Positions 50,407-59,020 of a stretch of DNA of 64,000 nucleotides are shown here, piece by piece. The notes below the pieces were generated by a model. That model saw only the letters and a program-made list of their open reading frames with translations. It searched no databases and had not been told where the DNA came from. The position numbers and the translations under genes were made by a program. Source of the DNA: Mesobacterium_A hydrothermale (lineage in GTDB: Bacteria > Pseudomonadota > Alphaproteobacteria > Rhodobacterales > Rhodobacteraceae); assembly GCF_035818635.1 (NCBI RefSeq), contig NZ_JAYLLH010000023.1, forward strand, positions 1 through 64,000, read 5' to 3'. Position 1 is the stretch's first letter. Every line of letters begins with the position of its first letter.

Positions 50407-52766
50407 GCCCGCTGGACCGGAAACTGTTCCGCGATCTCAGGCGGATACGCGGGCAGGCCGGGGCGATTGCCGCCGTCATTGCGCTGGGTGTGATGATGAT
50501 GGTGATGATGTCGGGACTGGTGAACACGCTGGATGAAACCCGGCAGGCCTATTACGACCGCTACCGGCTGGCCGATGTCTTTGCCCCGCTGACCCGCGCG
50601 CCCGCCCGGATGGTGGCGCGCATTGCCGCCCTTCCCGGCGTGGAAACCGCGGTGGGCCGCGTGGTGGGCAGTGCGCTTTTCGATACGCCAAAGGGCGAAT
50701 TGCCGATCCGGGCGCGGGCACTGTCGTTGCCCGACCCCGATCAGATGCGGCTGAACGCGGTCTACCTGACCGCCGGGCAGTGGCCGGCGCAGGGATCGGA
50801 AAACGAGGTGCTGCTGCTGGAAGGCTTTGCCAAGGCGCGCGGGCTGGAACCGGGCGACGGGTTCACCGCCACGCTGAACGGGGTCAAGCGCGGCTTCCGG
50901 ATCACCGGCCTCGCCCAGTCGCCAGAGTTTCTGTACACGACCCCGCCGGGTGAAATGGTGCCCGACGATGCGCGGTTCGCGGTGTTCTGGCTGCCTCGTG
51001 CGGCGATGGCCGCGCTGTACGACATGGATGGCGCGTTCAACGAGGCGCTGGTGGCCCTGCGCCCCGGTGCGGCGGAACCGCCTGTGCGGCTGGCCATCGA
51101 CAAGCTGCTTGATCCCTTTGGTGGCACCGGAGCCTATGGCCGCGCCGATCACCCGTCGAACCGCTTCGTGAGCGAGGAAATCAACGGTCTGCGAACCTCG
51201 GCAACCTCGGTTCCGCCGATCTTCCTCGCCATTGCGGCCTTCCTTCTGTACATCGTGATTTCCCGCATGGTGCAGGCGGAACGCGAACAGATCGGGCTGT
51301 TGAAGGCCTTTGGCTATTCCGGGCTGGAGGTCAGCCTGCATTACCTGAAACTGGTTCTGACCATCGCCTTTGCCGGGGCGCTGTTGGGGGCGGTTGCGGG
51401 GATCGCGGCGGGCAATGGCATGGCCGTGATGTACCAGACCTATTTCAAGTTCCCCTTCCTTGTCTTCAGCGTCGATCCCGCCTCCTTCGTCATCGGGTTC
51501 GCCGTGGCGATCCTGGCCGCGTCGGGCGGCAGCCTGCTGGTGCTGCGCCGGGTCTTCCGGCTGACGCCCGCGGTGGCGATGCGCCCGCCAACCCCGCCGG
51601 ATTACAGCCGGACGCTGGATTTGGCACATCTGATGCGCCGTTGGCTGGACCAGCCCAGCCGCATGGTGCTGCGCCGGATCACGCGCTATCCGGGCCGAAT
51701 GTTCGGCGCGGTCATCGGCGTTGCGGCGGGCATGGCGCTGTCGGTTTCGACCCTGTCGATGATGGAGGGGTTCAACACCACCGTGGATCTGAGCTTTTCC
51801 GTCATGGACCGCTCCGACATGGCGGTCAGTTTCGCCCTGCCCCGGGGCGAGGACGCGGTGCTGAGCCTGCGCCGCACCCCCGGCGTGCTGTCCGCGGAAC
51901 CCGTGCGTATTGTGCCCGCCATCCTGCGCAACGGGCCGCACATTTATCGGGGCAGCATCGAAGGCCGCGAACCTCACCCGCGCCTGAACCGCGTGATCGA
52001 CCACAACGCGCGGCCCATCGACATGCCCCCCGCCGGCGTGATCCTTGCGCAGCCGCTGGCCGACATCCTGCACCTGAAGCCCGGTGATACGCTGATCGTC
52101 GAGGTGCGCGAAGGCCGCCGCCCGGTGCTGCGGATCCCGGTGGCAGGCATTGCGCAGACTTTGCTGGGTGCCCCGGCCTTCATGTCGCGCGCGGCGTTGA
52201 ACCGGGCACTGAAGGAACCCGGCCGGGTGTCGGGCGCCTTTCTGACCGTCGATCAGGCGCAGGCCGACAGGGTCGCCGCCCGGATCAAGGACATGCCCGC
52301 CGTTGCCGGTGTCAGCCGCAAGGACGACCAGCGCGCCGCCCTGATCGAGCTGATGAACACCGGCCCCGGGTCAGTGCGGTTCATCATGCTGGCGGTGGCG
52401 GCAACGATCACCTTCGGCATCATCTACAACGCCGCCCGCATTGCCCTGGCCGAACGTGCCCGTGACATTGCCAGCCTGCGGGTGATGGGATTTGGCAAGG
52501 GCGAAGCGGCGTTCGTCCTGCTGGGGGAACTGGGCTTTGTCATCCTGATGGCCTTGCCGCTGGGGCTGGGGCTGGGACAGGGTTTGACCTATCTCATCGT
52601 CGTGGGCTTCAGCACCGATATTTATCAGATACCGGTCGTACATGACCCCGCCGCCCATGGCATGGCCGCGCTTGCCGTTCTGGCGGCGGCCCTGCTTTCG
52701 GGCTGGCTGGTCAAGCGCGACATGGACCGCGCCGACCTGATCGCCGCGCTAAAAACGAGGGACTGA
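50403..52766 (+). CDS. ABC transporter permease (FtsX/MacB-type, duplicated)
   Basis: A 787-residue integral membrane protein with two repeats, each with an N-terminal membrane segment, a large periplasmic domain and three C-terminal membrane segments (FtsX fold). Membrane segments are visible at about 20-40, 265-290, 315-345, 365-385, 425-445 and several near 655-780. The GTG at 50403 overlaps the ATPase stop as GTGA, and GAGGAG lies just upstream; GTG at 50400 is an alternative. The substrate of this mechanotransmission-type exporter is unknown; lipid, peptide or drug are possible. Confidence 0.93.
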   Translation: MSPLDRKLFRDLRRIRGQAGAIAAVIALGVMMMVMMSGLVNTLDETRQAYYDRYRLADVFAPLTRAPARMVARIAALPGVETAVGRVVGSALFDTPKGELPIRARALSLPDPDQMRLNAVYLTAGQWPAQGSENEVLLLEGFAKARGLEPGDGFTATLNGVKRGFRITGLAQSPEFLYTTPPGEMVPDDARFAVFWLPRAAMAALYDMDGAFNEALVALRPGAAEPPVRLAIDKLLDPFGGTGAYGRADHPSNRFVSEEINGLRTSATSVPPIFLAIAAFLLYIVISRMVQAEREQIGLLKAFGYSGLEVSLHYLKLVLTIAFAGALLGAVAGIAAGNGMAVMYQTYFKFPFLVFSVDPASFVIGFAVAILAASGGSLLVLRRVFRLTPAVAMRPPTPPDYSRTLDLAHLMRRWLDQPSRMVLRRITRYPGRMFGAVIGVAAGMALSVSTLSMMEGFNTTVDLSFSVMDRSDMAVSFALPRGEDAVLSLRRTPGVLSAEPVRIVPAILRNGPHIYRGSIEGREPHPRLNRVIDHNARPIDMPPAGVILAQPLADILHLKPGDTLIVEVREGRRPVLRIPVAGIAQTLLGAPAFMSRAALNRALKEPGRVSGAFLTVDQAQADRVAARIKDMPAVAGVSRKDDQRAALIELMNTGPGSVRFIMLAVAATITFGIIYNAARIALAERARDIASLRVMGFGKGEAAFVLLGELGFVILMALPLGLGLGQGLTYLIVVGFSTDIYQIPVVHDPAAHGMAALAVLAAALLSGWLVKRDMDRADLIAALKTRD

Positions 52767-53992
52767 TGGCAGAGCACCGCAAAAGCCGCACCTGGACAAC
52801 CGTGATTGCCGTGCTCATCGTGGCCGCGGGACTTGTTTATGCCTTCTGGCCGCGGGCGACGCTGGTCGATATCGGCACCGTCGGCCAAGGCCCCATGCGC
52901 GTGACCATTGATGAAGAGGGCCGCACCCAGGTGCGCAATGCCTATGTCGTGTCCACGCCGATCGCCGGGAAACTGCTGCGCCTGACCGCCGAGGTGGGCG
53001 ATGACGTCATCAAGGGCGAAACCATTGTCGCACGGATGCAACCCAGCGCGCCGGCCATGCTGGACGTGCGCACCCGTGAACAGGCTGACGCAGGCGTCAC
53101 CGCTGCGCAAGCCGCGCTGCGCGTGGCAGAGGCCGATGTGAACAAGGCCCGCGCCGATCGCGACCTTGCGCAAGCGGATTTCGACCGAACGCAAACCCTG
53201 TTCGGCAAGGGGATCGCCAGTCAATCCGCGCTGGACGCCGCCCGCCGCGGTCTGCGCGCGGCCGAGGCGACGCTGGACACCACGCGCGCCGCCGTGTCGA
53301 TGCGCGTGGCCGAACTGAACAACGCACAGGCGCAGTTGCTGACCTTCGATGACAGGCAACTGGGCGAGGCCCTGCAGACCCAGGAAACCATCCCCCTGAT
53401 GGCCCCGGCCTCTGGCACGATTTTGCAGGTCATGCAGGAAAGCGAAACCACGGTGGCGGCAGGCACGCCGATCATGGAAATCGGCGATATCGCTCGCGAT
53501 CTGGAGGTGAGGGTCGATCTTTTGTCGACTGACGCGGTTCAGGTCCGCGTCGGCCAGCAAGTGCTGATCGACGACTGGGGCGGGCCGCAGATTCTGGGCG
53601 GAGAAATCCGCCATATTGCGCCTTTCGGGTTCACCAAGGTGTCCGCCCTGGGCGTCGAAGAGCAGCGCGTGACCACAACGATCCGCTTCACCGGTGCGCC
53701 CGAAGCCCGGGCCGGGTTGGGACACGGATTTCGGGTCGAGGCACGGATCGTGACCTGGAGCGCCGAGACTGCCGTTACGGTCCCGGCCTCGGCGCTTTAT
53801 CGCAAGGGCGACGGCTGGGCGCTTTACGTGGTGGAAAATGGCACGGCGCAGGAACGAGAGGTTGCGGTAGAGGCCAACAACGGGCTGAGCGCCGCGATTT
53901 CCCGGGGCGTGACACCCGGCGATGCGATCATCCTTTATCCGCCTTCCGGGTTGCTGCCCGGCACCAAGGTTGCCCAGCGCCAGACCAATTGA
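52766..53992 (+). CDS. Periplasmic adaptor (HlyD/RND-type membrane fusion protein)
   Basis: A 408-residue membrane fusion protein. Residues 8-28 are a transmembrane anchor, followed by a lipoyl half (IAGKLLRLTAEVGDDVIKGE), a long helical hairpin at about 95-185 (Ala/Gln/Arg-rich), the second lipoyl half (PLMAPASGTILQV), and beta-barrel and membrane-proximal domains. Its ATG overlaps the permease stop by one base. It is the MacA-like partner of the adjacent ABC exporter; an outer-membrane channel (TolC) is not in the window. Confidence 0.93.
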   Translation: MAEHRKSRTWTTVIAVLIVAAGLVYAFWPRATLVDIGTVGQGPMRVTIDEEGRTQVRNAYVVSTPIAGKLLRLTAEVGDDVIKGETIVARMQPSAPAMLDVRTREQADAGVTAAQAALRVAEADVNKARADRDLAQADFDRTQTLFGKGIASQSALDAARRGLRAAEATLDTTRAAVSMRVAELNNAQAQLLTFDDRQLGEALQTQETIPLMAPASGTILQVMQESETTVAAGTPIMEIGDIARDLEVRVDLLSTDAVQVRVGQQVLIDDWGGPQILGGEIRHIAPFGFTKVSALGVEEQRVTTTIRFTGAPEARAGLGHGFRVEARIVTWSAETAVTVPASALYRKGDGWALYVVENGTAQEREVAVEANNGLSAAISRGVTPGDAIILYPPSGLLPGTKVAQRQTN

Positions 53993-54072
53993 ACCCCTGC
54001 AGACCAATAACTTGACCCTCCTCCGTGCTGCCCCGCACGCGAGGTTGATCAAACTTGCGCTAAATCGCCAAA

Positions 54073-54087
54073 GCAGGCGCGGCCTGC
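54073..54087. other. Short GC hairpin in the gap before the chemotaxis operon
   Basis: GCAGGC-GCG-GCCTGC at 54073-54087, 80 bases after the adaptor stop and 78 bases before the first chemotaxis gene. There is no U-run. It may contribute to termination of the exporter operon. No convincing chemotaxis promoter was recognised in 53993-54165. Confidence 0.3.
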
Positions 54088-54165
54088 CTTGAACGCTTTG
54101 TTAAACGAGCGCGCGTAGCACTTTGGGCAACACCCGGGTCGCCCTGTCCGGCCTGTGGTGAACCG

Positions 54166-54474
54166 ATGCAACAAGGGGGTTCATACCTGATGCCCGAACA
54201 GATGCTTACGCATGCCCTGGCCGACCGCCGGCCGCGCAATGGTACCGATACGCTGCTGACCTTTCTGCAAGGGGCGGTGGGCAAACCCGTCTGCCTGTCC
54301 GTCGCCGCTGTCGACCGGATCGACAGCCTGCGCCTGCGCACCCTTCTCAGCGCGCAAGCCAAGTGGCGTAGTCTGGGGCTGGCCTTTGGCTTGACCGATA
54401 TCTCTGACACGTTCCGCGCCGGCCTTGTACGGCTTGGGCTGCCGGAAACGCAGTTCGATCCGGAGCGCATCTGA
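54166..54474 (+). CDS. STAS-domain protein of the chemotaxis operon
   Basis: A 102-residue protein whose core (GTDTLLTFLQGAVGKPVCLSVAAVDRIDSLRLRTLLSAQAKWRSLG) has the alternating beta-alpha order of a STAS domain. The residue pattern VDRIDSLRL lies at the place of the phosphorylatable Ser/Thr of anti-sigma antagonists (DSL, Ser). It is first in a chemotaxis operon; the next gene overlaps its stop (TGATG). Possible role: adaptor or switch for the CheA pathway. Start at 54166 or 54190 (the latter follows a GGGGG tract 11 bases upstream). Confidence 0.82.
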   Translation: MQQGGSYLMPEQMLTHALADRRPRNGTDTLLTFLQGAVGKPVCLSVAAVDRIDSLRLRTLLSAQAKWRSLGLAFGLTDISDTFRAGLVRLGLPETQFDPERI

Positions 54475-54836
54475 TGGTGGTCAAGGTTCTGGCAATCGAT
54501 GATTCCCGCACGATCCGCGAACTTCTGCGCGCCACGCTGGAGGCGGAGGGTTTCGAATATAGCTGTGCCGAAGATGGCATCGAAGGGGTAGAAAAATTCC
54601 CCGAGGTGCAGCCCGATGTGGTCATCACCGATATCAACATGCCCCGGCTGGACGGGTTCGGCGTGATCGAACAATTGCGCGGGGACGTGGCAACCACTGT
54701 CCCGATCATTGTTCTGACCACCGAATACTCCGATGCGCTCAAGGCCCGCGCCCGGAAGGCCGGGGCAACGGGATGGATGGTAAAACCCTTCGACGACGAA
54801 AGCCTGGTGTCGATCCTGCGCCGGGTCGCGGGGTAG
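54474..54836 (+). CDS. cheY: CheY-type response regulator
   Basis: A 120-residue single-domain receiver. Asp9-Asp10 bind Mg, Asp53 (VITDINMPRLDG) is the phospho-acceptor, Thr/Lys switch residues are in VLTTEYS and MVKPFDD. It carries no output domain, so it acts by protein contact, as CheY does on the flagellar motor. Its ATG overlaps the STAS-gene stop (TGATGG). This is one of two CheY-like genes in the operon; the other is at 58284. Confidence 0.93.
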   Translation: MVVKVLAIDDSRTIRELLRATLEAEGFEYSCAEDGIEGVEKFPEVQPDVVITDINMPRLDGFGVIEQLRGDVATTVPIIVLTTEYSDALKARARKAGATGWMVKPFDDESLVSILRRVAG

Positions 54837-54839
54837 ACC

Positions 54840-56990
54840 ATGAGCAAATCCTCGATCCGCGATACGTTCTTCGAAGAATGCGAAGACCTGCTGGAAGCGC
54901 TGACCGAAGGGCTGACCGCGCTGGAACACGCCCCTGAAGACGACGAGGTTGTCAACGCCGTATTCCGGGCCGTGCATTCGATCAAGGGCGGTGCCGGGGC
55001 GTTTGGACTGCACGATCTGGTGTCCTTTGCCCACAGCTTCGAAACCGTGATGGACCGCGTCCGCGCCCGCGACCTGTCCATCGACCGCGCCTTGATGCGC
55101 ATCTTTCACAAGTCCGGCGACAAGCTGGCAGACCTGGTCGAAGCCGCGCGTGACGAAAGCGCGTTCGACGCCACCGCACGCGACGCGGTTCTGAAAGAGC
55201 TGGAACCGTTCCTGGGCGATGCCCATGACGCGACCGAGGACGAGATGGACTTCGGGTTCGCCACCACGCCGATAGGGTTCGAAGCCGCGCCGCTGGAGTT
55301 GGATCCGGGGCTGGACCTGCCCAATCCCGGTCTTCCCGATGCAGCTGGTCGCTGCAGCTACCAGATTCTGTTCGTACCGTCGGCAGATCTTTATCGCCAC
55401 GGTCACGAACCGTTGCTTGTGCTCGACCATTTGGCGGAACTGGGGCAGATCGAAACAACGCTGGATCTGCGGGCGGTGCCGGATTTCGACACGCTTGACC
55501 ACTCCTCCCTGTATCCAGGTTGGACAATCCGCCTTGAAACCGACCGCGACCGCGCCGCGGTCGAAGACGTGTTCGAATTCGTTGAGGGACTGTGCCGGAT
55601 CGAGATCGCAGAGGGAGATGAGATCCCCGATCCGGATCCGGAACCCGCGCTCCTACCCGTCGCGGCATACTGCGTCGAGGCGCCGGATGCCCCGGCGGAT
55701 GCAGATCCCGCGACCACCCGGCCACAAGCACCAAGGGCCGACAGCGAACCGAACCGCGAGAGCCAGAAGGGACCGAAACCAACGCTGCGGGTCGATCTGG
55801 ACCGGGTTGACCGGCTGATCAACGCGGTGGGGGAATTGATCATCAACCAGGCAATGATCAACCAATGTATCGAGGAACTGGAATTGCCGCCAACCTCGCA
55901 GATCCTGAACGAGATCGAGGACTACAAGCTGTTGGCCCGCGATATTCAGGAGGGCGTGATGGCAATTCGCGCACAACCGGTCAAACCGCTGTTCCAGCGC
56001 ATGGCCCGCATCGTGCGCGAAGCATCAGAAGCAACCGGAAAACAGGCGCGGCTGACCACGCTGGGCGAAAACACCGAGGTCGACAAGACCGTGATCGAAC
56101 GGCTGGCTGACCCGCTGACCCACATGATCCGCAACGCGGTGGACCACGGGCTTGAAACGCCCGACGTACGCAGGGCCGCAGGAAAGGACGCCAGCGGCAC
56201 GATTCGTCTGTCCGCTGCGCACCGGTCGGGTAATGTGATCCTGGAAATCGCCGATGACGGCGCTGGCATCAACCGCCCTGCCGTGCGGCGGAAGGCCATC
56301 GAAAAGGGCCTGATTGCACCGGATGCGGACCTGACCGACGGCGAAATCGACAACCTGCTGTTTGCGCCGGGCTTTTCGACCGCGGCTGAAATCTCCAACC
56401 TGTCGGGCCGTGGCGTCGGCATGGACGTGGTCAAGAACGCCGTGCAGAAACTGGGCGGGCGTATCACCGTCACATCGACGGACGGCGAAGGGTCGACCTT
56501 TGCCATCATCCTGCCGCTGACTTTGGCGGTGATGGACGGATTTGTGGTGTCGGTCGCCGATCAGACCATGGTTGTCCCGATCTCTTCAATCCTGGAAACC
56601 GTCAGCGCGTCGGCAAACGACATTCACATCATGGGTCACAACGAACGGCTGCTGCTTTTGCGCGGGCGCTATATTCCCATTGTCGATGTGGCGCAAAGCC
56701 TGCAACTGACCGGCCCATCACCGACCGAAACGCCGATTTACCTGATCGTGCAGAACGAAGGTATGGGGCTCAGCGCACTGGAAATCGGCGAGATCCACGA
56801 TCAGCGCCAGATCGTGGTGAAGAGCCTCGATTTTCAGCAGGGGTCCATCCCCGGCATTTCTGCCGCCACCATCCTGGGCGATGGCAAAATAGCCCTGATC
56901 CTCGACACCGAAGAAATCGCCACCCGCAACGCCCCCAGTTCGCAGGACGTGATGTCCATGCTCCAATTCACGGGATTCGAAGATGTCTGA
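54840..56990 (+). CDS. cheA: Chemotaxis histidine kinase CheA
   Basis: A 716-residue CheA. The HPt domain (1-105) has His46 in AVHSIKGGAGAFG. A P2-like domain covers about 175-262. An acidic, Pro-rich linker (about 265-315) precedes the dimerisation helices (DRVDRLINAVGELIINQAMI), the HATPase domain (HMIRNAVDHGLETP, DDGAGINRP, GRGVGMDVV) and a CheW-like C-terminal domain from about 560. It autophosphorylates His46 and passes phosphate to the CheY proteins. The start is 4 bases after the cheY stop, and the stop overlaps the cheW start by 8 bases. Confidence 0.96.
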   Translation: MSKSSIRDTFFEECEDLLEALTEGLTALEHAPEDDEVVNAVFRAVHSIKGGAGAFGLHDLVSFAHSFETVMDRVRARDLSIDRALMRIFHKSGDKLADLVEAARDESAFDATARDAVLKELEPFLGDAHDATEDEMDFGFATTPIGFEAAPLELDPGLDLPNPGLPDAAGRCSYQILFVPSADLYRHGHEPLLVLDHLAELGQIETTLDLRAVPDFDTLDHSSLYPGWTIRLETDRDRAAVEDVFEFVEGLCRIEIAEGDEIPDPDPEPALLPVAAYCVEAPDAPADADPATTRPQAPRADSEPNRESQKGPKPTLRVDLDRVDRLINAVGELIINQAMINQCIEELELPPTSQILNEIEDYKLLARDIQEGVMAIRAQPVKPLFQRMARIVREASEATGKQARLTTLGENTEVDKTVIERLADPLTHMIRNAVDHGLETPDVRRAAGKDASGTIRLSAAHRSGNVILEIADDGAGINRPAVRRKAIEKGLIAPDADLTDGEIDNLLFAPGFSTAAEISNLSGRGVGMDVVKNAVQKLGGRITVTSTDGEGSTFAIILPLTLAVMDGFVVSVADQTMVVPISSILETVSASANDIHIMGHNERLLLLRGRYIPIVDVAQSLQLTGPSPTETPIYLIVQNEGMGLSALEIGEIHDQRQIVVKSLDFQQGSIPGISAATILGDGKIALILDTEEIATRNAPSSQDVMSMLQFTGFEDV

Positions 56991-57438
56991 AGCCGCTGAA
57001 CTTACCGTCGACGAGACAGAGGAATTCGTAACCTTCAACGCCGGGGATCAGATGTTCTGCATCAAGATCACCCAGATCCGAGAAATACGCCGCTGGGCAC
57101 CTGTCACGGCGCTTCCGCACACCCCGCCCGACGTGCTGGGTGTGATGAACCTGCGCGGAGCGGTGATCCCGATCATCGACCTGTCGGCTCGCTTTGGCTT
57201 TGGCCCGACCGAGCCGCGTGAACGAAACGTGGTGATCATCGCCATCCACGGAGACAGCAGCGTTGGCATGTTGGTGCAGTCGGTTTCGGAAATCCTGTCA
57301 ATCGCGCAAGGCCAGGTGCAGGACACCTCCGAGGTCCGCACCAGCGCCAGTTCCAATTACATCACCGGGATCATCTCAAGCAATGACACGATGATCCGGG
57401 TGATCGACCTTGATGCCGTACTGGGAAAGCCGTTCTGA
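56983..57438 (+). CDS. cheW: Chemotaxis coupling protein CheW
   Basis: A 151-residue CheW. It bridges CheA and methyl-accepting receptors. EEFVTFNAGDQMFCIKITQIREIRRW, LGVMNLRGAVIPIIDLSARFG and GMLVQSVSEIL are family motifs, including the NLRG and IDL contacts. The start lies inside cheA's last 8 bases, so the two are coupled. Length is normal. The operon context (STAS, CheY, CheA, CheW, CheR) is a complete signalling array. Confidence 0.95.
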   Translation: MSEAAELTVDETEEFVTFNAGDQMFCIKITQIREIRRWAPVTALPHTPPDVLGVMNLRGAVIPIIDLSARFGFGPTEPRERNVVIIAIHGDSSVGMLVQSVSEILSIAQGQVQDTSEVRTSASSNYITGIISSNDTMIRVIDLDAVLGKPF

Positions 57439-57439
57439 A

Positions 57440-58267
57440 ATGCCGCGCCCGTCTTTTCCAGACATGACTTCGGCCGAATTCGACAGTCTTGCCGGGTTCG
57501 TCAAGTCGCAGATCGGCTTGCACCTGCGGCCTGAAAAGCGCGCCCTTGTCGAATCACGGCTGGCCAAGCGGGTTGCGTCCCTGGGGTTGCCCGGGTTCAT
57601 GGCCTATCTTGACGCCCTGAAACAGAACGCGCTTCCTGATGAAATGGAGGCGCTGTCCCAGGCGTTGACGACAAACGTCACTGCTTTCTTTCGCGAAAGC
57701 CACCACTTCCAGACGCTAAAGCAGGTGGCGGAACGGGATTTTGCCCTGCGGCTTGAGCGCGGTGAACAGGTCCGGATCTGGTCTGCGGGCTGCTCAACCG
57801 GGGCCGAGCCTTATAGCATCGCCATGACCCTCCGCGATTGTCTGTCCGATCTGGCGCTGACGCGGGTGCGGATCCTGGCAACCGATATCGACACCAACGT
57901 GCTGGCAAAGGCTCGCAGCGGGCTCTACGGCGCAAGAGAGACGGAAGCGCTGCCTCAGGAAACTCTGGACCGGCATTTCATCCGCGAAACCGGAGGCCAC
58001 CGCATTTCGGCACAACTGCGCGAAATGGTCCGGTTCAACCCGCTGAACCTGATTGCCCCCTGGCCGATGCGCCGGGACTTCACAGCGGTCTTCTGCCGCA
58101 ACGTGGTGATCTATTTCGACGGGGAAACGCAGGCCCGGCTGTGGCAACGCATCCTGGCCCAGATCGAGCCCGGCGGTCACCTGTTCATCGGCCATAGTGA
58201 ACGGCTGGACCCGGCGGCGCTAAAAGCCGTGACTTCGACCGGGGTCACGACCTACCGAAAATCATAA
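57440..58267 (+). CDS. cheR: Chemotaxis methyltransferase CheR
   Basis: A 275-residue receptor glutamate methyltransferase. The N-terminal helical domain (about 1-75) contacts the receptor. The SAM-binding loop is WSAGCSTGAEPYSIAM near 105-121, and ATDIDTNVLAKAR plus FCRNVVIYFDG near 215 follow. It starts one base after the cheW stop. It methylates the receptor encoded at 59021, whose C-terminal pentapeptide GWQDF could tether it. Confidence 0.95.
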   Translation: MPRPSFPDMTSAEFDSLAGFVKSQIGLHLRPEKRALVESRLAKRVASLGLPGFMAYLDALKQNALPDEMEALSQALTTNVTAFFRESHHFQTLKQVAERDFALRLERGEQVRIWSAGCSTGAEPYSIAMTLRDCLSDLALTRVRILATDIDTNVLAKARSGLYGARETEALPQETLDRHFIRETGGHRISAQLREMVRFNPLNLIAPWPMRRDFTAVFCRNVVIYFDGETQARLWQRILAQIEPGGHLFIGHSERLDPAALKAVTSTGVTTYRKS

Positions 58268-58283
58268 GCAGCGGGAAAGAGAC

Positions 58284-58676
58284 ATGAAATCAATGCGGGC
58301 CTTGAAGCTTTTTGTGGTGGATGACATGGCCACCAGCCGCGGGTTGATCACCCAGGCGCTGGATGAAATCGGTCTGGCCAACTATGAAACCGAAGCTGAT
58401 CCGCGTGTGGCGTTGCAGGCGATCCTGCGCAACCCTGTGCATCTGGTTCTGTCGGATTTCAACATGCCGGGCATGTCGGGGCTGCAACTTCTGGAACAGC
58501 TGCGACGCACCCCCGCCACCAAGAACATCGGCTTCATTTTGATCACCGGGCGTCCGTCGCCCGAAATCGTGGCCGAGGCACAGCGGCTGAAACTGAACAA
58601 CCTGATCAAGAAACCCTTCACTGCCGATGCGATGCGCAAGTGCATCGAGGCGGTGACCGGTCCGCTTGCAGCGTAA
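58284..58676 (+). CDS. cheY: CheY-type response regulator (second)
   Basis: A 130-residue single-domain receiver. Asp13-Asp14, Asp58 (VLSDFNMPGMSG), and the Thr/Lys switch (LITGRPS, IKKPFTAD) are conserved. A helical N-terminus (KSMRALKLFVVDD) precedes the first strand. It is 16 bases after cheR. The two CheY proteins may share phosphate from CheA, one as a sink for signal termination, a pattern known in several alphaproteobacteria. Confidence 0.93.
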   Translation: MKSMRALKLFVVDDMATSRGLITQALDEIGLANYETEADPRVALQAILRNPVHLVLSDFNMPGMSGLQLLEQLRRTPATKNIGFILITGRPSPEIVAEAQRLKLNNLIKKPFTADAMRKCIEAVTGPLAA

Positions 58677-58687
58677 GGAGCGGGCCG

Positions 58688-58978
58688 ATGCTGGACTATC
58701 TAAAGATGTGCGCACGGGAATTGCAGTTGATCCAGGCGCAGTTCCAGGCGTTCGAGGACGAGCTTTACTCGAACCCCGAGATCGCTGGTCAAATGCCCCG
58801 ACTTGATCCGACCCTGACCCAGGGGTTCGACCGGTCATTGCAGGAAATGGAATTCATCGCGGGGTTCCTGGAAATGGCCGGTGAAAGCGAAAATTGCAAC
58901 GACCACAGCCGGATGGCCGAATATCTTCAAACCTCTCGTTTCGTAAGTATGGCGTCAAAATTCCAGCAGCCCGAATGA
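58688..58978 (+). CDS. Small conserved-looking protein in the chemotaxis operon
   Basis: A 96-residue acidic, mainly helical protein (LDYLKMCARELQLIQAQFQAFEDELYSNPEIAGQMPRLD, then FDRSLQEMEFIAGFLEMAG). AAGGAG just upstream supports its ATG. It sits between the second cheY and the receptor gene. No family is recognised. Its helical amphipathic pattern suggests a coupling or regulatory partner, and position is the only functional clue. Confidence 0.75.
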   Translation: MLDYLKMCARELQLIQAQFQAFEDELYSNPEIAGQMPRLDPTLTQGFDRSLQEMEFIAGFLEMAGESENCNDHSRMAEYLQTSRFVSMASKFQQPE

Positions 58979-59020
58979 CCCCGGACCGCCGCGACGACCC
59001 ATGGTGCAAGGAAGACCAAA

